64,000 nt of DNA from contig OX104128.1 in assembly GCA_944470555.2 (NCBI GenBank), positions 744,001 to 808,000 of the forward strand, read 5' to 3'. Shown here piece after piece: positions 24,711-37,521 of the stretch (position 1 is its first letter; each line of letters opens with the position of its first letter). The DNA comes from Heterobilharzia americana. Its lineage: Eukaryota > Platyhelminthes > Trematoda > Strigeidida > Schistosomatidae. Below the pieces are notes generated by a model that did no database searches, was not told where the DNA came from, and was given only the letters and a program-made list of their open reading frames with translations. The position numbers were made by a program, and so were the translations under genes.

Positions 24711-25116
24711 TTGTGTATGTTGCATCAATTATTCAAGTGTTATCTGACTGTATTTGTTTAGTGTCTTTTGACATGAACTGGCAAATAAATATATACTATC
24801 ATCTTGTAGATTGTTAAGCCCCAGTGTTACATATTAACAGGATTAAGAGGGAAAGCAAATCATTCTGAATTGGTAATATTCACTTATTGTTGACAATTGT
24901 TTTATGGTTAAGTCTATTGGATTCTATCTTCTCCTGTGAATAAATTCTATTGTCTTTTTTTTTTCTTTATTCTATACTGAATATGTATGTGTTATGAGAT
25001 ATTGAGAGGTCTCTTCAATTATTCATTGTTTATAGTGTAAAGAAATCACTTTTACGACCAGAAAAATAAACATATTACTGTTTTTTTCTCTTTTCATTTC
25101 AATGATAATTGTTGAT

Positions 25117-25455
25117 TTCAACTTGGCATTCATCATGAATTGACATCAGTTGGAGGGATATTAGAAATCTGGGGAGCACTAAACAGCTGTTTCGTCCTAT
25201 TTGGGGACTCCTCAGAGATATCTGCACTGATGACCTCACAAGGAGTCGAATCCAAGACATTCACGTTACGTGGCCAGCACGTTACCATTTAGCCATTGGG
25301 TTGAACCATTGAATTCCGATCCAGTAGCTGAATGATAGTGTGTTTGCCGCGGAACCTAAAGGAGTTCCATGCTAGGACGAAGCATTTGTCCAGTGCTCCC
25401 AAGTTTCCAATGTTTCTCCAACTGATTTCAGTTTATGATAAATACCAACCTGAAA
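25117..25455. mobile_element. family H element, both arms present, diverged
   Basis: The left arm (minus) includes a hammerhead at 25176-25228 with CTGAGGA, stem II GTCC/GGAC, GAAA, CAGCTG and a GTT cleavage triplet, so all core bases are kept, but stem I is no longer complementary. The centre has a decayed tRNA-like region. The right arm (plus, about 25355-25455) has lost the CTGA core and its GAAA reads GAAG. End repeats are recognisable but mutated. Confidence 0.65.
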
Positions 25456-25879
25456 TCAATAGATAAATCCCGACAAATCTAAAAATCCAATCATTATCGT
25501 CTTTACTATCTGTTAGCATTAGACTATTTTGTCTGTTTTTAATACATTTCTGAAGCTTGATAAGACACAGAAGTGGTACTTCATAGGAATATTTGTTTTC
25601 AACATAACAAGGAGATATTTTTAATACCCATATATGTATTCTGTTTATCGGAATAATCCAATTGTATGATACCATCACTGTAATATATTACTAATCTCGT
25701 AGGGCATATATGTAGAGGTACCAGCTATGGATTATTTTGGGTCCAATTTATAAGTTACACAATTCTGTCCATGAAATTGAAAGAGATGATAAGATATAAT
25801 TAATAAACTGTAGCACCTGTTGAAACATCAATAGTGTGTTCACAGACGTCAGCGGAATCGAAATGAAATGCCACTTAGG

Positions 25880-26080
25880 AATGATGTTCAGCTTGGTGAA
25901 GTAGGCAATGAGCCACATGTATTGTATACAAGCTAATGACAATACCTACATGCTCAGACTCTGGAGTGGCTGTCACCCCACTGGTTAAAAATGGAGAGTC
26001 TAGACCAATGACCCACAGCTTAAGGTCGAAATTGACATGTGTCTTGGTGATACCACGCGACGATCCAAGTTGCCACACCT
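25880..26080 (-). mobile_element. tRNA-like SINE (family Q), diverged
   Basis: Shares the 'GGCAATGAGCCACATGTATTG' type head (18 or more matching bases to other copies) and the 'ACAATACCTA' block. The B box is not clear. Confidence 0.5.
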
Positions 26081-26489
26081 CATGTCAGAACATCAAGATA
26101 AAAAGCACCAAAATGAAAGATTGATACATAGAAGAAACTGTCATTAAAAGTTGTAGCTCTTATGAAGTGAGGAAAGCTGGGAAGAGGAGGAAGGAGCAAG
26201 AAGAAATAATAACATGAAGCGACGATATGGATCAATGTGCTGTTTGGGTGCGTCTTCGCTGCTGAGATCTATCTGGAGCCATTTCATCTAGATTCTCCAA
26301 CTACTATTTTCTATTGTTACTTGGACCTAAACAGGAGTTTTGTATTTCCTTATTCGGCTCATACCAACAGTCAAACAGTGCATAGGCTGATACTTTGCTT
26401 CATTTTGACCTTAGCTGAAAACTGTGTTTAATATCCGTTTTGCACCTTTTCAAATTTAATATGATGCTTTGCAACTACTGCCAGTTTAA

Positions 26490-26960
26490 AAAGAGGGAAT
26501 GAATTCGTAGAACGCGTTGACCACTTCAGTTACTTTGGGAGTTGCATCAGCTGATGTCAATTTATATCTTTCCTCGCCCTGATTGGCTAGATATCCGACT
26601 GTCTATCAAAGCACGAGTCTACTGCGCTGTAGTTCTTTCTGTCTTGTTACACAGATGTGAGACATGAGAATTTAAAGAGATCATAGGTATCCTTATAGCA
26701 TTGCTCGTGTAGAGCGGGATCACTGTGTGAGCAATATTATGGTCATGCGAAGAGTACTAGACAAAGAGGACAAGTCAGTTGATAAGGTTATAAAGCTTCA
26801 GCGCATGACATGGCTTGGATATATGTTGCACATACTGAGCCATCGCCTACCTCGACAGACAATGTTAACTGAAATAGTATTGTGTTATAAGAAGGCTTAG
26901 AATGACCAGACCAGGACATGACTCCAGTTAGTGAAATCTGGAAAGAGACAGCTGTGTAGT
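26490..26960 (+). pseudogene. decayed LINE C-terminal region (family C)
   Basis: Contains translated relics equivalent to 'DHFSYFGSCIS', 'HGLDMC'-like and 'DKVIKLQRMTWLGYMLHILS' blocks in changing frames, related to family B but well diverged. Multiple stops. Confidence 0.6.
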
Positions 26961-27317
26961 GTCATAACTTTCTGTAATGTAGTATATAAGTGTATAATTC
27001 ATTATATAGGTAAGTTTTAATATAATCCCAGCGTGTTTAGAAAATCGAAAACATGATTTTTTTTGAACGTTTCGCTGTGTATCCCACAGCTTCTTCAGCA
27101 GAATATTCGGATTCTTATTCTCAACATCAAAGTATATACTGTGTATAATATTTATACTAAAATCTGTACGATACATAACAGATTCCTTTATCCTTTATAG
27201 ATTATCACTTCATTGTAAGACAAGAAACTACTTTTCAACCATTACCATTAAGTCAACATTTTTACTCGAAATTTTTTTAAACAGTAAAGAATTACTTACA
27301 AACTATTTATTCTTCTT

Positions 27318-27548
27318 AAGTTGGTATTCATCGTAGACTGACATCAGTCGGAGGAACAATGGAAACCTGGGAGCACTGGACAGCAACGTGGTGGCCACGG
27401 AACCTGAAGGTCTCGGGTTCTATCCCTGGCGGGGTTGTGTGTGCGCACTGCTGAAGGGTCTCATACTAGGACGAAACAGCTGTCCGGTGCTCCCAGGTTA
27501 ACATTGTTCCTCCAACTGATGTCAGTCTACGATGAATACTAACTTGAA
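27318..27548 (+). mobile_element. family H hammerhead element with inverted ends
   Basis: Terminal inverted repeats of about 45 bp surround a tRNA-like section and a hammerhead at 27445-27490. Stem II is GTCT/GGAC; GAAA, CAGCTG and GTC are kept. The first core box reads CTGAAGG (last A changed to G), so the ribozyme is probably dead. The left arm's hammerhead is deleted at a sharp junction near 27385. Confidence 0.75.
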
Positions 27549-27684
27549 ATATTTTTAAATCCCCCCACAACCTCCTCGATATTCTTTTTAAGTTTGATCA
27601 ATTCACCAATTGGTTTTGCAGTTTTGAAAGGAACGATTCCCTCAAATAAAGAGATAGATGAACTACATACAATATGATGAATAT

Positions 27685-27985
27685 TTTGGCAATATCGATG
27701 ACTCCGCATAGGAGCCCATCTATCAACAGAGGTTGCGGAGTTCTACCCAGTATACCAGTGGAAAGTTACAAGTATCAATAAACAACTGATATACCCATTG
27801 GTTAAGTGGTGGCTCTCGTGCCCCAGTGGTCTTGTAGATAAGGCTTTGACATTTGAAGTTATGGACATCAGATTCGAGTCTCAGTGGGAACAACATCACT
27901 TTCATACGGGTGCAGACGGATCCAGCTGACAAGTCCTGAGTTGGGTGAAACACGCGTCTTGGATTCCACTGTTAGTCATTGCAGA
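27685..27985 (+). mobile_element. Sm-alpha-like SINE, plus copy
   Basis: Body, tRNA-like head with a GATTCGAGTCTC B box, and hammerhead at 27920-27967. The core reads CTGACAA (conserved G changed to A) and stem II is GTCC/GGGT, so cleavage is unlikely. The cleavage triplet GTC and GAAA are kept. Confidence 0.7.
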
Positions 27986-27999
27986 TAATTACTTCCATG

Positions 28000-29415
28000 A
28001 ATAGGAAAGTACCACTACTATAAGTATACTTTAATCACCACAGGGAAATAATATGCTATCGTCACATTGAGGGGAAGGAAATAATAAAACCGTTTGCTTG
28101 GTTTTATTATTGTAATACTCTATGTATCTATCACTGCATTTGAGCTAGATAGAATGAATGATTCTAAGATCTACAGTGTATAGTGGTTATTTTCACTTGT
28201 TAAATATTTATCATCAGGCTAGATAATGTTTTATTTGTATAAATACTTGGCATATTTGGCATTATACAGTGTACATCACTATTCATTATTATATGTTTGT
28301 GCAATGATTACTTAGAAAACTTTACATATATTGTGATATGTAGTATCGATAAATATGTATGTAGACGCCCATTGGTGCATTTAGTGCATTATCATTATCA
28401 TTATCATCATCACTATTATTATATATAGAGATAAATATGCATTTGTATGTATAATGTATATGACCTGATAAGGACACTAAAATACATGTATGTATATGAT
28501 TCAGTTCACGATCTTTTTTCCATCTCATATCTTTACCTCCCTCTTGCCCTCTTTCGGTCATTTGTATGTATACATTGAATGAAATTTTTTACCTGATGAT
28601 TTTACATTTTGCACAATATTCGATTAGATTGGATCAGTTTAATTGAATTTACTTGAATTCTATCTTGATTATTCTCTCTAATCTTATGTACGAAATCACT
28701 ACGGGTTAGTGCTAACACACATGCATAATATACAAACAGTAAAAACTTATTTTAACTCACTTATAAAATAATATTCTTATTCTACTTTACATTCAATCGT
28801 TTAATGTTATGGCATAATATATGATCTTAGAACTTTGGCTGGTATTTCTTTTACTTACTTGACTAAGCATAAATTTTAATATTGATGGTCAACTCTAATT
28901 GTGATGAAGGGTTAAAGTTCTATCTATCTCGTTTATTTTTCATTTTGATTACATATACTGCTTAGTGGATTGCTCATTATAAACCAGTAGAAAGGTGTGT
29001 ATACACTACAAAAACTGATCTATACTAATAGAATGTAAAAAGTTATTTGCAGTTTATATTAAGCTTTTTATAATATACCTTATGAGTTAAATTAAAATAT
29101 TCTACTAGAACGTTACTAACGTAATGAAGACGATATTCGTTGAAGGTGACTTTTCCACATAACGAAATCACCTTAAGATCCACTGAAATTCAATATACTA
29201 GAGATTTACAAAACATTGTTTGAAAACATTTTGTATGAACTCAACAACACTGTAAATCTTTAGCTATGGGTGTCAGCAGTGAACACTGAATATAATAAGC
29301 TCATTAGTCTTTCGATTTGTTAATTGGAAACACCATAGGCTTGATTCATCAGTGATACTTCAATTGTTCAAGGGGGACAGTTTTAGGTGTGTATATATTA
29401 ATGTTGTTTATCTCA
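28000..29415. other. intronic, nothing recognised
   Basis: AT-rich DNA with an imperfect ATC/ATT-rich patch near 28390-28430. No coding or repeat call. Confidence 0.35.
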
Positions 29416-29419
29416 AAAC

Positions 29420-29600
29420 ATTCTCAACCGGGGAAGCTACAGCTCATCAGCTTAGCTTACTAGACTTGCAACCAAATGTGTTGTGAGTTTAAACCAAGCC
29501 CAACTTATCGAGATTTACAAAGTCCAGTAGTATTACTAGACCTCACACAGTAAGCCTTGGCTTACTACCTACTGCACGAATGTTCATATTGTTGCTAAGT
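29420..29600 (+). mobile_element. tRNA-like SINE (family Q), plus copy
   Basis: Plus-oriented member. Its end reads 'CACACAGTAAGCCTTGGCTT' then 'ACTACCTACTGCACGAATGT', the complement of the start of the minus copies. Confidence 0.5.
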
Positions 29601-29849
29601 GCATTCTGATTTTTTTCTTTCTTGATTTCATCAGCCATCAACTGAACAATGATAATGGGTCGAACCTGATACTTTTAGCTCCAGTCACCTCTATGAATGT
29701 TACAACAGCTGTCACATTTTAGATTTAGTTAAAAAAAAGTTTCTTTTTCAACTGATCGATAGTTCAATCATAGATTGATTTAGCTCGACAATAGAGTCTG
29801 TAACCACTTGGGGCCGATAGAATGCCACTGTGAGTTTGAGGTATGTAGC

Positions 29850-30600
29850 ATGGTTGCCGCATCCTAAATTTTATCATTAGAATTCTACGACGTTTAAGGG
29901 TTGAACAATGCGAAAATTTACGTTGATTGATCATTGGAGAACAACCATTATCACGTCTTGAGTGGTGACCAAATTCTGCCGATCATTTTGTGATGTGACC
30001 GCTCAGTTAGGAAGGTCACCGTCGCTGTGCACTTTGATGGGTGTTGATCGGATGCAATCGACAGGTTTTCGTGTTTGTTGGTACTCGTCAGCAAGACGTA
30101 TCTACAACATTGAAGGAATTGATATTCCTTGTGAGGATCGATTTCATGATATCCAGTGTTGTAGTCATCGACGTTACCGCTGAACTACTCGGGTCGTGGT
30201 TGACTGACTTCCTGTAGGACTGGGTTAGATACATTGATTGATGACTAGAGAACAAACAACTAAAACCCATTGCAGTCCACCGCTGTGGTGGTCCTCCTAG
30301 CTTGGTGACCACAATGAAAAACGATTGATAGAATTTGGTTTGCAATCAGGAACAGACAACATGAAATTGGTTACTCTCCCGTGACCAATCAATATATGTA
30401 AGCCAGTCTTACAGGAAGTGAATTGTGGCCTGAATAACTTAGTGATAACGACGTTGACTACAACAATGGACGACGCGAAATGGTATCTCACAGGGAGCAT
30501 CCGTCCCTCGAGGTTGCAGATACCCCTTGCTGACGAGCAGAGGTCAAGCAGATTCTCCTGCCGACTGCGTACAACCAACTAACATCCAATTTGAGAATTT
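29850..30600. repeat. dispersed palindromic repeat (family U)
   Basis: The left part (29930-30240) and the complement of the right part (30240-30400) share blocks such as the 'TTGGAGAACAA' type head and 'GTGACCA' sections. The same sequence recurs once at 62830-63390. It has inverted internal symmetry but no protein motif, so its class is unknown. Confidence 0.5.
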
Positions 30601-30604
30601 GTTT

Positions 30605-31280
30605 ACCATGCGGTTACCACTTAGTAGCAGCTCATAGCAAAGCCTCATGTTAAAGATGGCGTTTCCTTGTAGAGAAATAAATACTAAAGTTACCAAACAA
30701 TATACTTTTTTCAAAGGATTCACTTTATAAGTTTATGTTGCTTCTTTTTGGATAAATCAAAGGGTTTATTGGGATAATATATCCTTAAACATCAAGAGAA
30801 TCTTTGAGGTGTTCTATGTGAAATGAAAAAGAGACTAGTTATGTGAAAAGTAATAGTTTTCCACTCATTACTTTTAAGGAAAAGACTTTTAATAACTTTG
30901 TAACCTTTTTGGGCGGGAACACTAAAAAGATTTCAAGTTGACTATTCTCTGGTTCACTTCGGTGACCAAATTTGATAATTGTGTAACAAATTGGATGCTA
31001 CTAACTCAGTATGATCGAGTGCTAGGTATCCTAGATCCCTGAAGTTCATAAACATCAAAAGATTTAACTGCTGTGAACCGACTAACTGTATATAAACGTG
31101 CAAAACAACTATTCAGATCAATAACGAGTCAAATCCTTAGTCTGTATTCAAGAAAGGTTTTATAGAGATGATAGTTGGTCAGTCAAGACTAATGGCGACG
31201 TCAATATGCAGTCAGTTAGTTCTCACCAATTGATGTAAGACTGGTATTTTGTTGTTTCAGTATGAGAAAACTAACAATAA
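30605..31280. other. intronic, nothing recognised
   Basis: No coding frame, RNA gene or named repeat. Confidence 0.35.
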
Positions 31281-31284
31281 TTGT

Positions 31285-31435
31285 TAAGATTGTATTCATT
31301 ACGAATTGACATGATTTAGAGAAGCATGTAAACCCTGGGTGCACTGGCCAGCTCTTTCGTCCTAGTATAGGACTCCTCAGCTGTACGCACCACAACCCTG
31401 TGGGGTATGGAGCTCATACCGTCAGGTTTAATTAA
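31285..31435 (-). mobile_element. family H hammerhead element fragment
   Basis: Minus copy with hammerhead at 31341-31388: CTGAGGA, stem II GTCC/GGAC and GAAA are intact, but the cleavage triplet is GGC, lacking the required U, and stem III is altered. Only the left arm survives. Confidence 0.65.
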
Positions 31436-31889
31436 TCCTTTGGTTCAAAACGCCACAGTAACAACATGTAATATGGTTAAATTTGATGCTATTAGCGAAT
31501 CACCGTTTACTATCATCCTGCAGGATTTGAGTTAACATTACGTCAACCAAGACATTGAATGACAGTAAGCTTCACTAGGAGAATAGAGGCTGGAGAATGA
31601 GATGGTTTATTCAGTTACATATAAGTCAACTCACACTCTAATAATATTGCTTCGAGTGTTACTATTCAACCTTTCTGTTTTTCTGGTCAATTCTCTTATG
31701 ATTCATTTTAATGTATGAAGGTGAAGGTAAGAGAAACGTTGTAATCGGATAATAGCTAAATATAATCGATTTCAGTATTTCATATTGAATGTAAGTATTC
31801 ACTACATTACATTGTATACTGCCTTTGATCTATCTAGATTATTTCTAGTTACTCCATAGTTAATTTTGTTAGTTTTTCAAACACTTTCT

Positions 31890-32965
31890 ATTCATATCAA
31901 CCTCATTCAACAGCTATATGAAAAGGCCACAAGCCAAGTGATCCACAATGGATCAGTGACGCCTTTGAAGTAAAGACAGAATTAAGACAAGGCTTTCTAC
32001 TATCACTCGTGATCTTCCTGATTGTGGTCGACTGGATCATACAGCAAACATTGGGGAACGAGAAGAGGGGGATACGCTGACTAGACCGATGAAAAGACCC
32101 TAGAATATTTGGATTCGGCTGGTGATGATGATTTATGTTTTATATTGCACAAACTAGAGGCTCTACAGGCGAAAACTAACAAGTTGACAAAAGAGATAGG
32201 GCAGCGAAACTGGGACTTCAAGTGAATGTAGAGAAGACGGAGGCGTTGAAGATACCTAATCAACAACAAGAGGCACCAATCACCATCAACAGGAGAAACC
32301 TAAAGGAAGTTGTCTTTTTCACCTACCCAGACAAGTCATCATTGTTTCAACTACAGGCGGTGAACGCACAGACGAGGATGTCAAAACCAGGATTGGAAAG
32401 ACACCAAGACAGGCCTTCACTAGTCCGAAATTAGTGTGGAGATCTACTGCACTCAGCATAAAGCATAAACAAGATTCGAATTTCCAACACCAACGTCAGT
32501 CAAGTCAGTCGTGCAATATGGTTCAGAAACCTGGCGCGTTACGAAAAGTATTTCCAACAAACTACACACATTCATCGACAGCTGCCTACTCTGGCTTGAT
32601 ACTGAAGATCAGAAGGATAAGAATAAGTAACAAGGAACTCTGGCAACGAATAAACCAACAACCTATCACCCAACAAATATGCAGAAACAGATGGTGGAGA
32701 TGGATTAGACATACACTGACAACACGGATTGGGGAAATCATATGCCAGGCCAGGCAAGGCAGTCGAGTGGAATCCAAATGGGAAACGACGAGTTTGGCGT
32801 CTGAGTCGAGGGTGACATGGAGGAAATGGTGTGAGGAAGAAATGAAAGCTTGTGGGCAATCATGTGGCTCCTGGTTGAAAAGACTGCGGCAAAGAGCGTG
32901 CAATGAAGGCGTGCTACTGAAGTTCTGTGTCCCACTAGAAACCCAAGGGAAGGAGAATAATAACA
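31890..32965 (+). pseudogene. RTE/SR2-like LINE (copy A4)
   Basis: Starts near the end of the RT palm. The motif C region is at 32109-32140 (D-S-A-G-D-D-D-L-C). A frame at 32222-32434 carries 'NVEKTEALKIPNQQQEAPIT'. A second frame at 32434-32997 carries the C-terminal 'WRWIRHTLTTRIGEIICQA' and 'RVTWRKWCEEEMKACGQSC' blocks. The two frames join by a frameshift near 32434. It ends with AATAATAACAATATAATAAT, the family's simple-repeat tail. Confidence 0.85.
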
Positions 32966-33659
32966 ATATAATAATCTCTGTTTTGAAATCAAAATAAGTA
33001 TGAATGTAGGCATTGTGAGAATCTATGCTTCTCTCCATTCTGACTAATGTTTGAGTCAATATGTAAATGTTACAGAAATGTAACGACCAGCTGGTTAGTA
33101 GGTCTTCGTTTAGCCTATAGGTACTTTTTTTTTACAGATGGGCATTGGTAAGCTTAGCGGTGACAATCCATCAAATTAATATAAGAATCTAACAGAGAAG
33201 AATAGAAGAAGCAGATGAAAATAGGAGCTAGTGATTTGACAAGCACAAAGAAAAATTTGCTTACCTTTAGTAATAATTCCGAATGATGAAAACAGGATAG
33301 TTTGGAAATTGAAATTCAAAAGTGTTGTATAAGTTTTAGTGATGCATTAACTAACCATTTTGATGAATAATGACATTTAACCTTAACCTGGTTATACCTT
33401 ACATGACAAGCAATTTTTAAAAAAAATATATTATTTTCATTCATTGAAGTAATTAGAAAATAGTTTCTGTGACAAAATGTACTTTTAGCCTGTATCATAT
33501 TTCACATTCATACTCATAATCACAATGAGGTTTTAATAATTAAATCTAGTCTATTGTGACAGCTATAAAAACATCATATATTGTTGGTTGATGAATTTTT
33601 TTTTTTCTTTTCTCGCCTCTGGTAAGCCAAACCGAGTAGTGTTCAGCAACACTTTTTCA

Positions 33660-34315
33660 GAGGGCCCGCTTACTTACAACGCCCAATATAGTCAGCTCCA
33701 CAGGAGCATGTGAACTTGTAGATACACATAGATATGGACATAAGTGGAAGCCTGTCCTTCACGCATTGACGAATCAGACGGCGGCTGGAGAAAATCAATC
33801 TCAGTCTAGCAGCATAGAACCTACTATTGATACATCTTGACAGACGATTTTTCTGCACTTCGGCTGTGTTGTGTCCTTTGAATTCTAGATTCATGGTTAG
33901 GGACTGTAATGGGATGGGGAGTGTTTCGTTTCTTCAGATTCTTATCAATAAATCTCTCAGGGTATCCGTTATTAGATAGCATTATTCTAAGAGTTTCGAT
34001 TTCAGCATCCACCGTATCTTCTGAACATACTCCATACATTCTGGGACACAGTGAGTGAATGAGTTTTCTCTTACAACTAAGAGGTACCCAACTATTAAAG
34101 TTAGTGAACTGACTGGTTCAAGTTGGTTTTCGATAGACTGACCTTTGAATGGAGCGATCATCCCTTATCTTTAACGTTACGTCTAGAAAGTGGAACGTTG
34201 GGTTTAACTCTTCCTCTGCGGTGAATTTAATGGACGGGTGACAATCATTGAAACGTCTTAGCAGCTCATTCACTGAACATGTTTCGTCGCAAATAAGAAA
34301 AGTGTCATCGATGAT
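33660..34315 (-). pseudogene. Penelope-like element: RT palm end to GIY-YIG endonuclease
   Basis: Read on the minus strand from 34312, a single frame runs from RT motif C with both catalytic Asp residues ('IDDTFLICDETC') through 'HFLDVTLKIRDDRSIQR', a thumb/linker region and 'MLSNNGYPERFIDKN' to 'IYKFTCSCGADYIGRCK' at about 33672-33725. The last block combines the Cys-x-Cys and the Y-I-G of the GIY-YIG nuclease domain typical of Penelope-like elements. One internal stop is at a Trp-like position after 'YRKPT', and the frame ends just after YIGRCK. It is 5'-truncated and non-autonomous, but well preserved compared with other relics here. Confidence 0.85.
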
Positions 34316-34589
34316 TTTTTTGTGGGGTAAAATGTTTTAGCATATTTACACGTTTTCATCTTATATGATATGAGATATATTGGGGGATGTTAAGAGCCGG
34401 CGATGAAATTACAGATATTATGTAATTTCGTAGACTTGCTTACTTCATAAAAAGAAAAGGGAAACGTCTATTTTTAAGGTATATAGTATTGATAGAAAAT
34501 ATAATAAACTTTATCACTCTTTTCATAAATATATTAGTTGTATATTTTGGAAATTGATTAGACAATTAAGGGGTCTTGCAGTATACATA

Positions 34590-35080
34590 ATGGTTGTATC
34601 AGGTCAGGTAAGTTGGTTGATGAGGTTGTAAACCTTTATCGAATGAGATGGCTTGGACACGTACTGTGTAAACCGAGCCACTGTTTACTTCAACGTGCCA
34701 TACTAAGGAAATATAGATTAGGTTGAAAGAAGGCTCAGCGTGGCTAGGAAAAGACTTGGTACCAGTCTGTAAAATCTCTAACTATTGGTGTAGATTGTGT
34801 AGGAAGGTATAGACTACCTGGCTGGGGTCGTCGAGATGACAAGAGTCAGTAGTTGAGAACTCTTGGTGATATGGTGCCAAATTAGTCACAGTGATGCAGA
34901 TGTATTCACTCTTTGATGTCTTCTAACCGTTATCTCCAAATTGCTTATTCTCTCACACAACTCTTGACAACAGTCTTTTTCTGTACACCTATTCTTTATA
35001 ATACTACTGTGAAGTGGAACAACATGAATCGATATGGTTGTGTATCAGGTTCTACGTTAATCTTTTTCTGTTTATCTGTC
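34590..35080 (+). pseudogene. decayed LINE 3' end (family C)
   Basis: Plus-strand relic equivalent to 'LVDEVVNLYRMRWLGHVLCK', then the 'KIS...GVDCVGRYRLPGWG' end and the 3' tail ending in a region like 'AGGTTCTACGTTAATC'. The same tail is at 46150-46215. Stops and frame changes throughout. Confidence 0.6.
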
Positions 35081-35399
35081 TAGTCAAATGAGTTCTATAC
35101 GATTTGTAGTTAGACTATTATGGAAATTAGTGAATTCATTGTCAAACTATTGTAGTAAACTCCGAATATGGACGACCATGGTGATTATTGAAACTGAAAT
35201 AATAAAGTAAAAAAGAATCGTAACCTAATTTGGAATATGAGTACAACATGACGAGACATCTGTATAGAATCTGAATACATTTATTTGGTGGATTCTCGTC
35301 AGCTGCATTACAAGCTACGAAGTATTATCTATTATTCTCAAGGAACGATAAAATAAACAATATACTTTCATAGATTTGATAAGGATGGGCTCATTTAGA

Positions 35400-35575
35400 T
35401 AGAAATCGAAATGTACTTAGGAACCTTGTGCACTAGACAATGAGCTGCACCTATTGTGTAAGGGTTGATGACACTATCTGGTTGTTTGGACCTCGGTAGG
35501 TGGAGCGGGACTCGAACCAGTGGTCCATGGGTTGAAAGTCATCTCCTTAAATCAATGAACCACAGCTCCAATTTA
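35400..35575 (-). mobile_element. tRNA-like SINE (family Q)
   Basis: Good minus copy. The B box on the minus strand reads GGTTCGAGTCCC. The shared head 'GACAATGAGCTGCACCTATT' and tail 'GTCATCTCCTTAAATCA' are present. Confidence 0.6.
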
Positions 35576-35779
35576 AATGGATAACATGAATGTGTGATGA
35601 TCAAAACTGATAAGATCCTATGGATCGAAGGCTACTCCAAGACTAACTATCTAGAGAATGATATAATACGTATTGTAGAGATAATAGAAGTTAGGAGAAG
35701 ATTGTGAAATAGTGATATTCTTGAATGGGTAAAAAAAACTGATATCATTGATTGCATAAGCGTAGTAATGTCGCACAAA

Positions 35780-36645
35780 CTCAAACATCTACAGACAAAA
35801 ATCAAGTTGACAGAAGAGGCAGCGAAGACGTGACTTCAAGTGAATTTAGAAAAGATAGAGGTGATGAAGATACTCAACCAACAACAACAAGCACCAATCA
35901 CCATCAACGGGAGAAAGCTAAAGGAAGTAGTCTATTTCACCTACCTAGACAAGTCAGCATCGTTTCAACTACAGTTGGCGGCGGCACAGACGAGGATGTC
36001 AAAACCAGGATCGGAAAGACAGCAAGACAGGTCTTCATCAATCTGATTTAATCAGTGTGGAGATCTGTTGCACCCCACTCAGCATGAAACATGAACAGCA
36101 TCCGAATTTTCAACACTAATTTAGTCAAGTAAGTCAGTGATTCTATGTGATGGTTGAGAGGGTTGGCGGTGCGTTATGAAAAGCATTTCCAGAAAAGTGC
36201 AGACATACATCATTAACAGCTGCCGCCTACGCTCACTCCATACTGACACTTAAGATCAGATGGATGACTAGAATAGTAAGAATAAGCAAGGAACGAGGAA
36301 TTCTGACTGGCTGGCAATGAACCAACCAAAATCCTATCGCCCAACAAATATGCAGAAGGCAGTGGAGATGGATTGGATTGGACAGATACTAAGAAGACCA
36401 TTCGGTAACATCACGTGCCAGGCCAACCAGGGACTCGAGTGAAAGCCAAAGTGGAAACGTCAAGTTGGGCGTCTGAGTCGAGGGTGACATGGAGAGGATG
36501 GTGTGAAGAAGAAATGAAAGCTTCTGGGCAGTCGTGGCGCCAGGTTGAAAATACTGCAGAGAACAGACTGCAATGGCGACGTGTTACTGAAGTCCTATGT
36601 TCCACTAGGATCCCAGGGGACAAATATTTTAATAATAATAATGAT
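35780..36645 (+). pseudogene. RTE/SR2-like LINE 3' part (copy A5)
   Basis: Carries the NLEKIEVMKI-to-'TYLDKSASF' block (35840-36046) and then, in another frame, 'RVTWRGWCEEEMKASGQSW' (36415-36714). It ends with AATAATAATAATGA. It is 5'-truncated and frameshifted between the blocks. Confidence 0.8.
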
Positions 36646-36969
36646 ATGTTAGCATTTTTCCATTCTATTGTGGACATCCTAGTGAGTTTTGAAATAGATA
36701 GAAGAAGCAAATGAAAAGAAGCCATTCTGTTGTGAAGTTACCAACAATACAAAACAAGTTTAAATCTTCCAACTGTCTCATCGAACTGTAAGCAATTTGT
36801 GGATTTCATTTGTTTTCTGACTATTCTGAACAAGTTTGTTCCATCGAACATTGTATCTACTTTGCATAATTGTAGTTCGCTAAAATAATGATCATCAGTA
36901 AGTCGCTTAACTGATGAGTAGTGTTGGTTCGGTTAGCTAAGATGTAGCGCAGGCCTACACAATGTCTCA

Positions 36970-36971
<2 letters not shown>

Positions 36972-37022
<51 letters not shown>
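36972..37022. repeat. (TA)n microsatellite, first of three
   Basis: Pure alternating TA of about 51 bp, 0.8 kb upstream of the acceptor of the large exon at 37811. Confidence 0.95.
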
Positions 37023-37023
<1 letters not shown>

Positions 37024-37391
37024 TTGTCCTTAAAGGTGAACTAGTGGTTTATCTAGAAGCCTCACTGCATATCTCTTGAGTTTATCATTGTGCTTATATG
37101 ATTGAATACCTTGATGATACTTAGTGTGCTAGTAGTAGTAATAGTAGTATTAGTTGCTGCAAGGGAGACTAGGTAGTTTGGCTGTACAACTCATCAACAA
37201 ATAATGTACAACAACAAGTGTACCAGCTATCATATAACATATATGGCCTTAACAATATCACTTGAGTTCACTATTCTCTCTGTGATAAACACACACACAC
37301 ACCTCTACTCAAACTCTATTATTCCAAATTTCTTATTGGTTTCATTTTTAGTCATTGTGCTCATAGTCCACGATGATTATTGGTGTTTATC

Positions 37392-37395
<4 letters not shown>

Positions 37396-37433
<38 letters not shown>
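37396..37433. repeat. (TA)n microsatellite, second of three
   Basis: Pure TA of about 38 bp. Frames through it read as Ile-Tyr repeats and are not genes. Confidence 0.95.
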
Positions 37434-37434
<1 letters not shown>

Positions 37435-37519
37435 GCAGTACTGATCGCCATAATTGTAATAATAATCATTAGCCATTAGCCATACTACTATTATCAGACC
37501 TATGGTTTTCCATCTGTTA

Positions 37520-37521
<2 letters not shown>

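Noticed and set aside
32434..32997. 187-codon frame as a host gene
   Set aside because: It is the C-terminal part of RTE copy A4, sharing blocks with all other family A copies.
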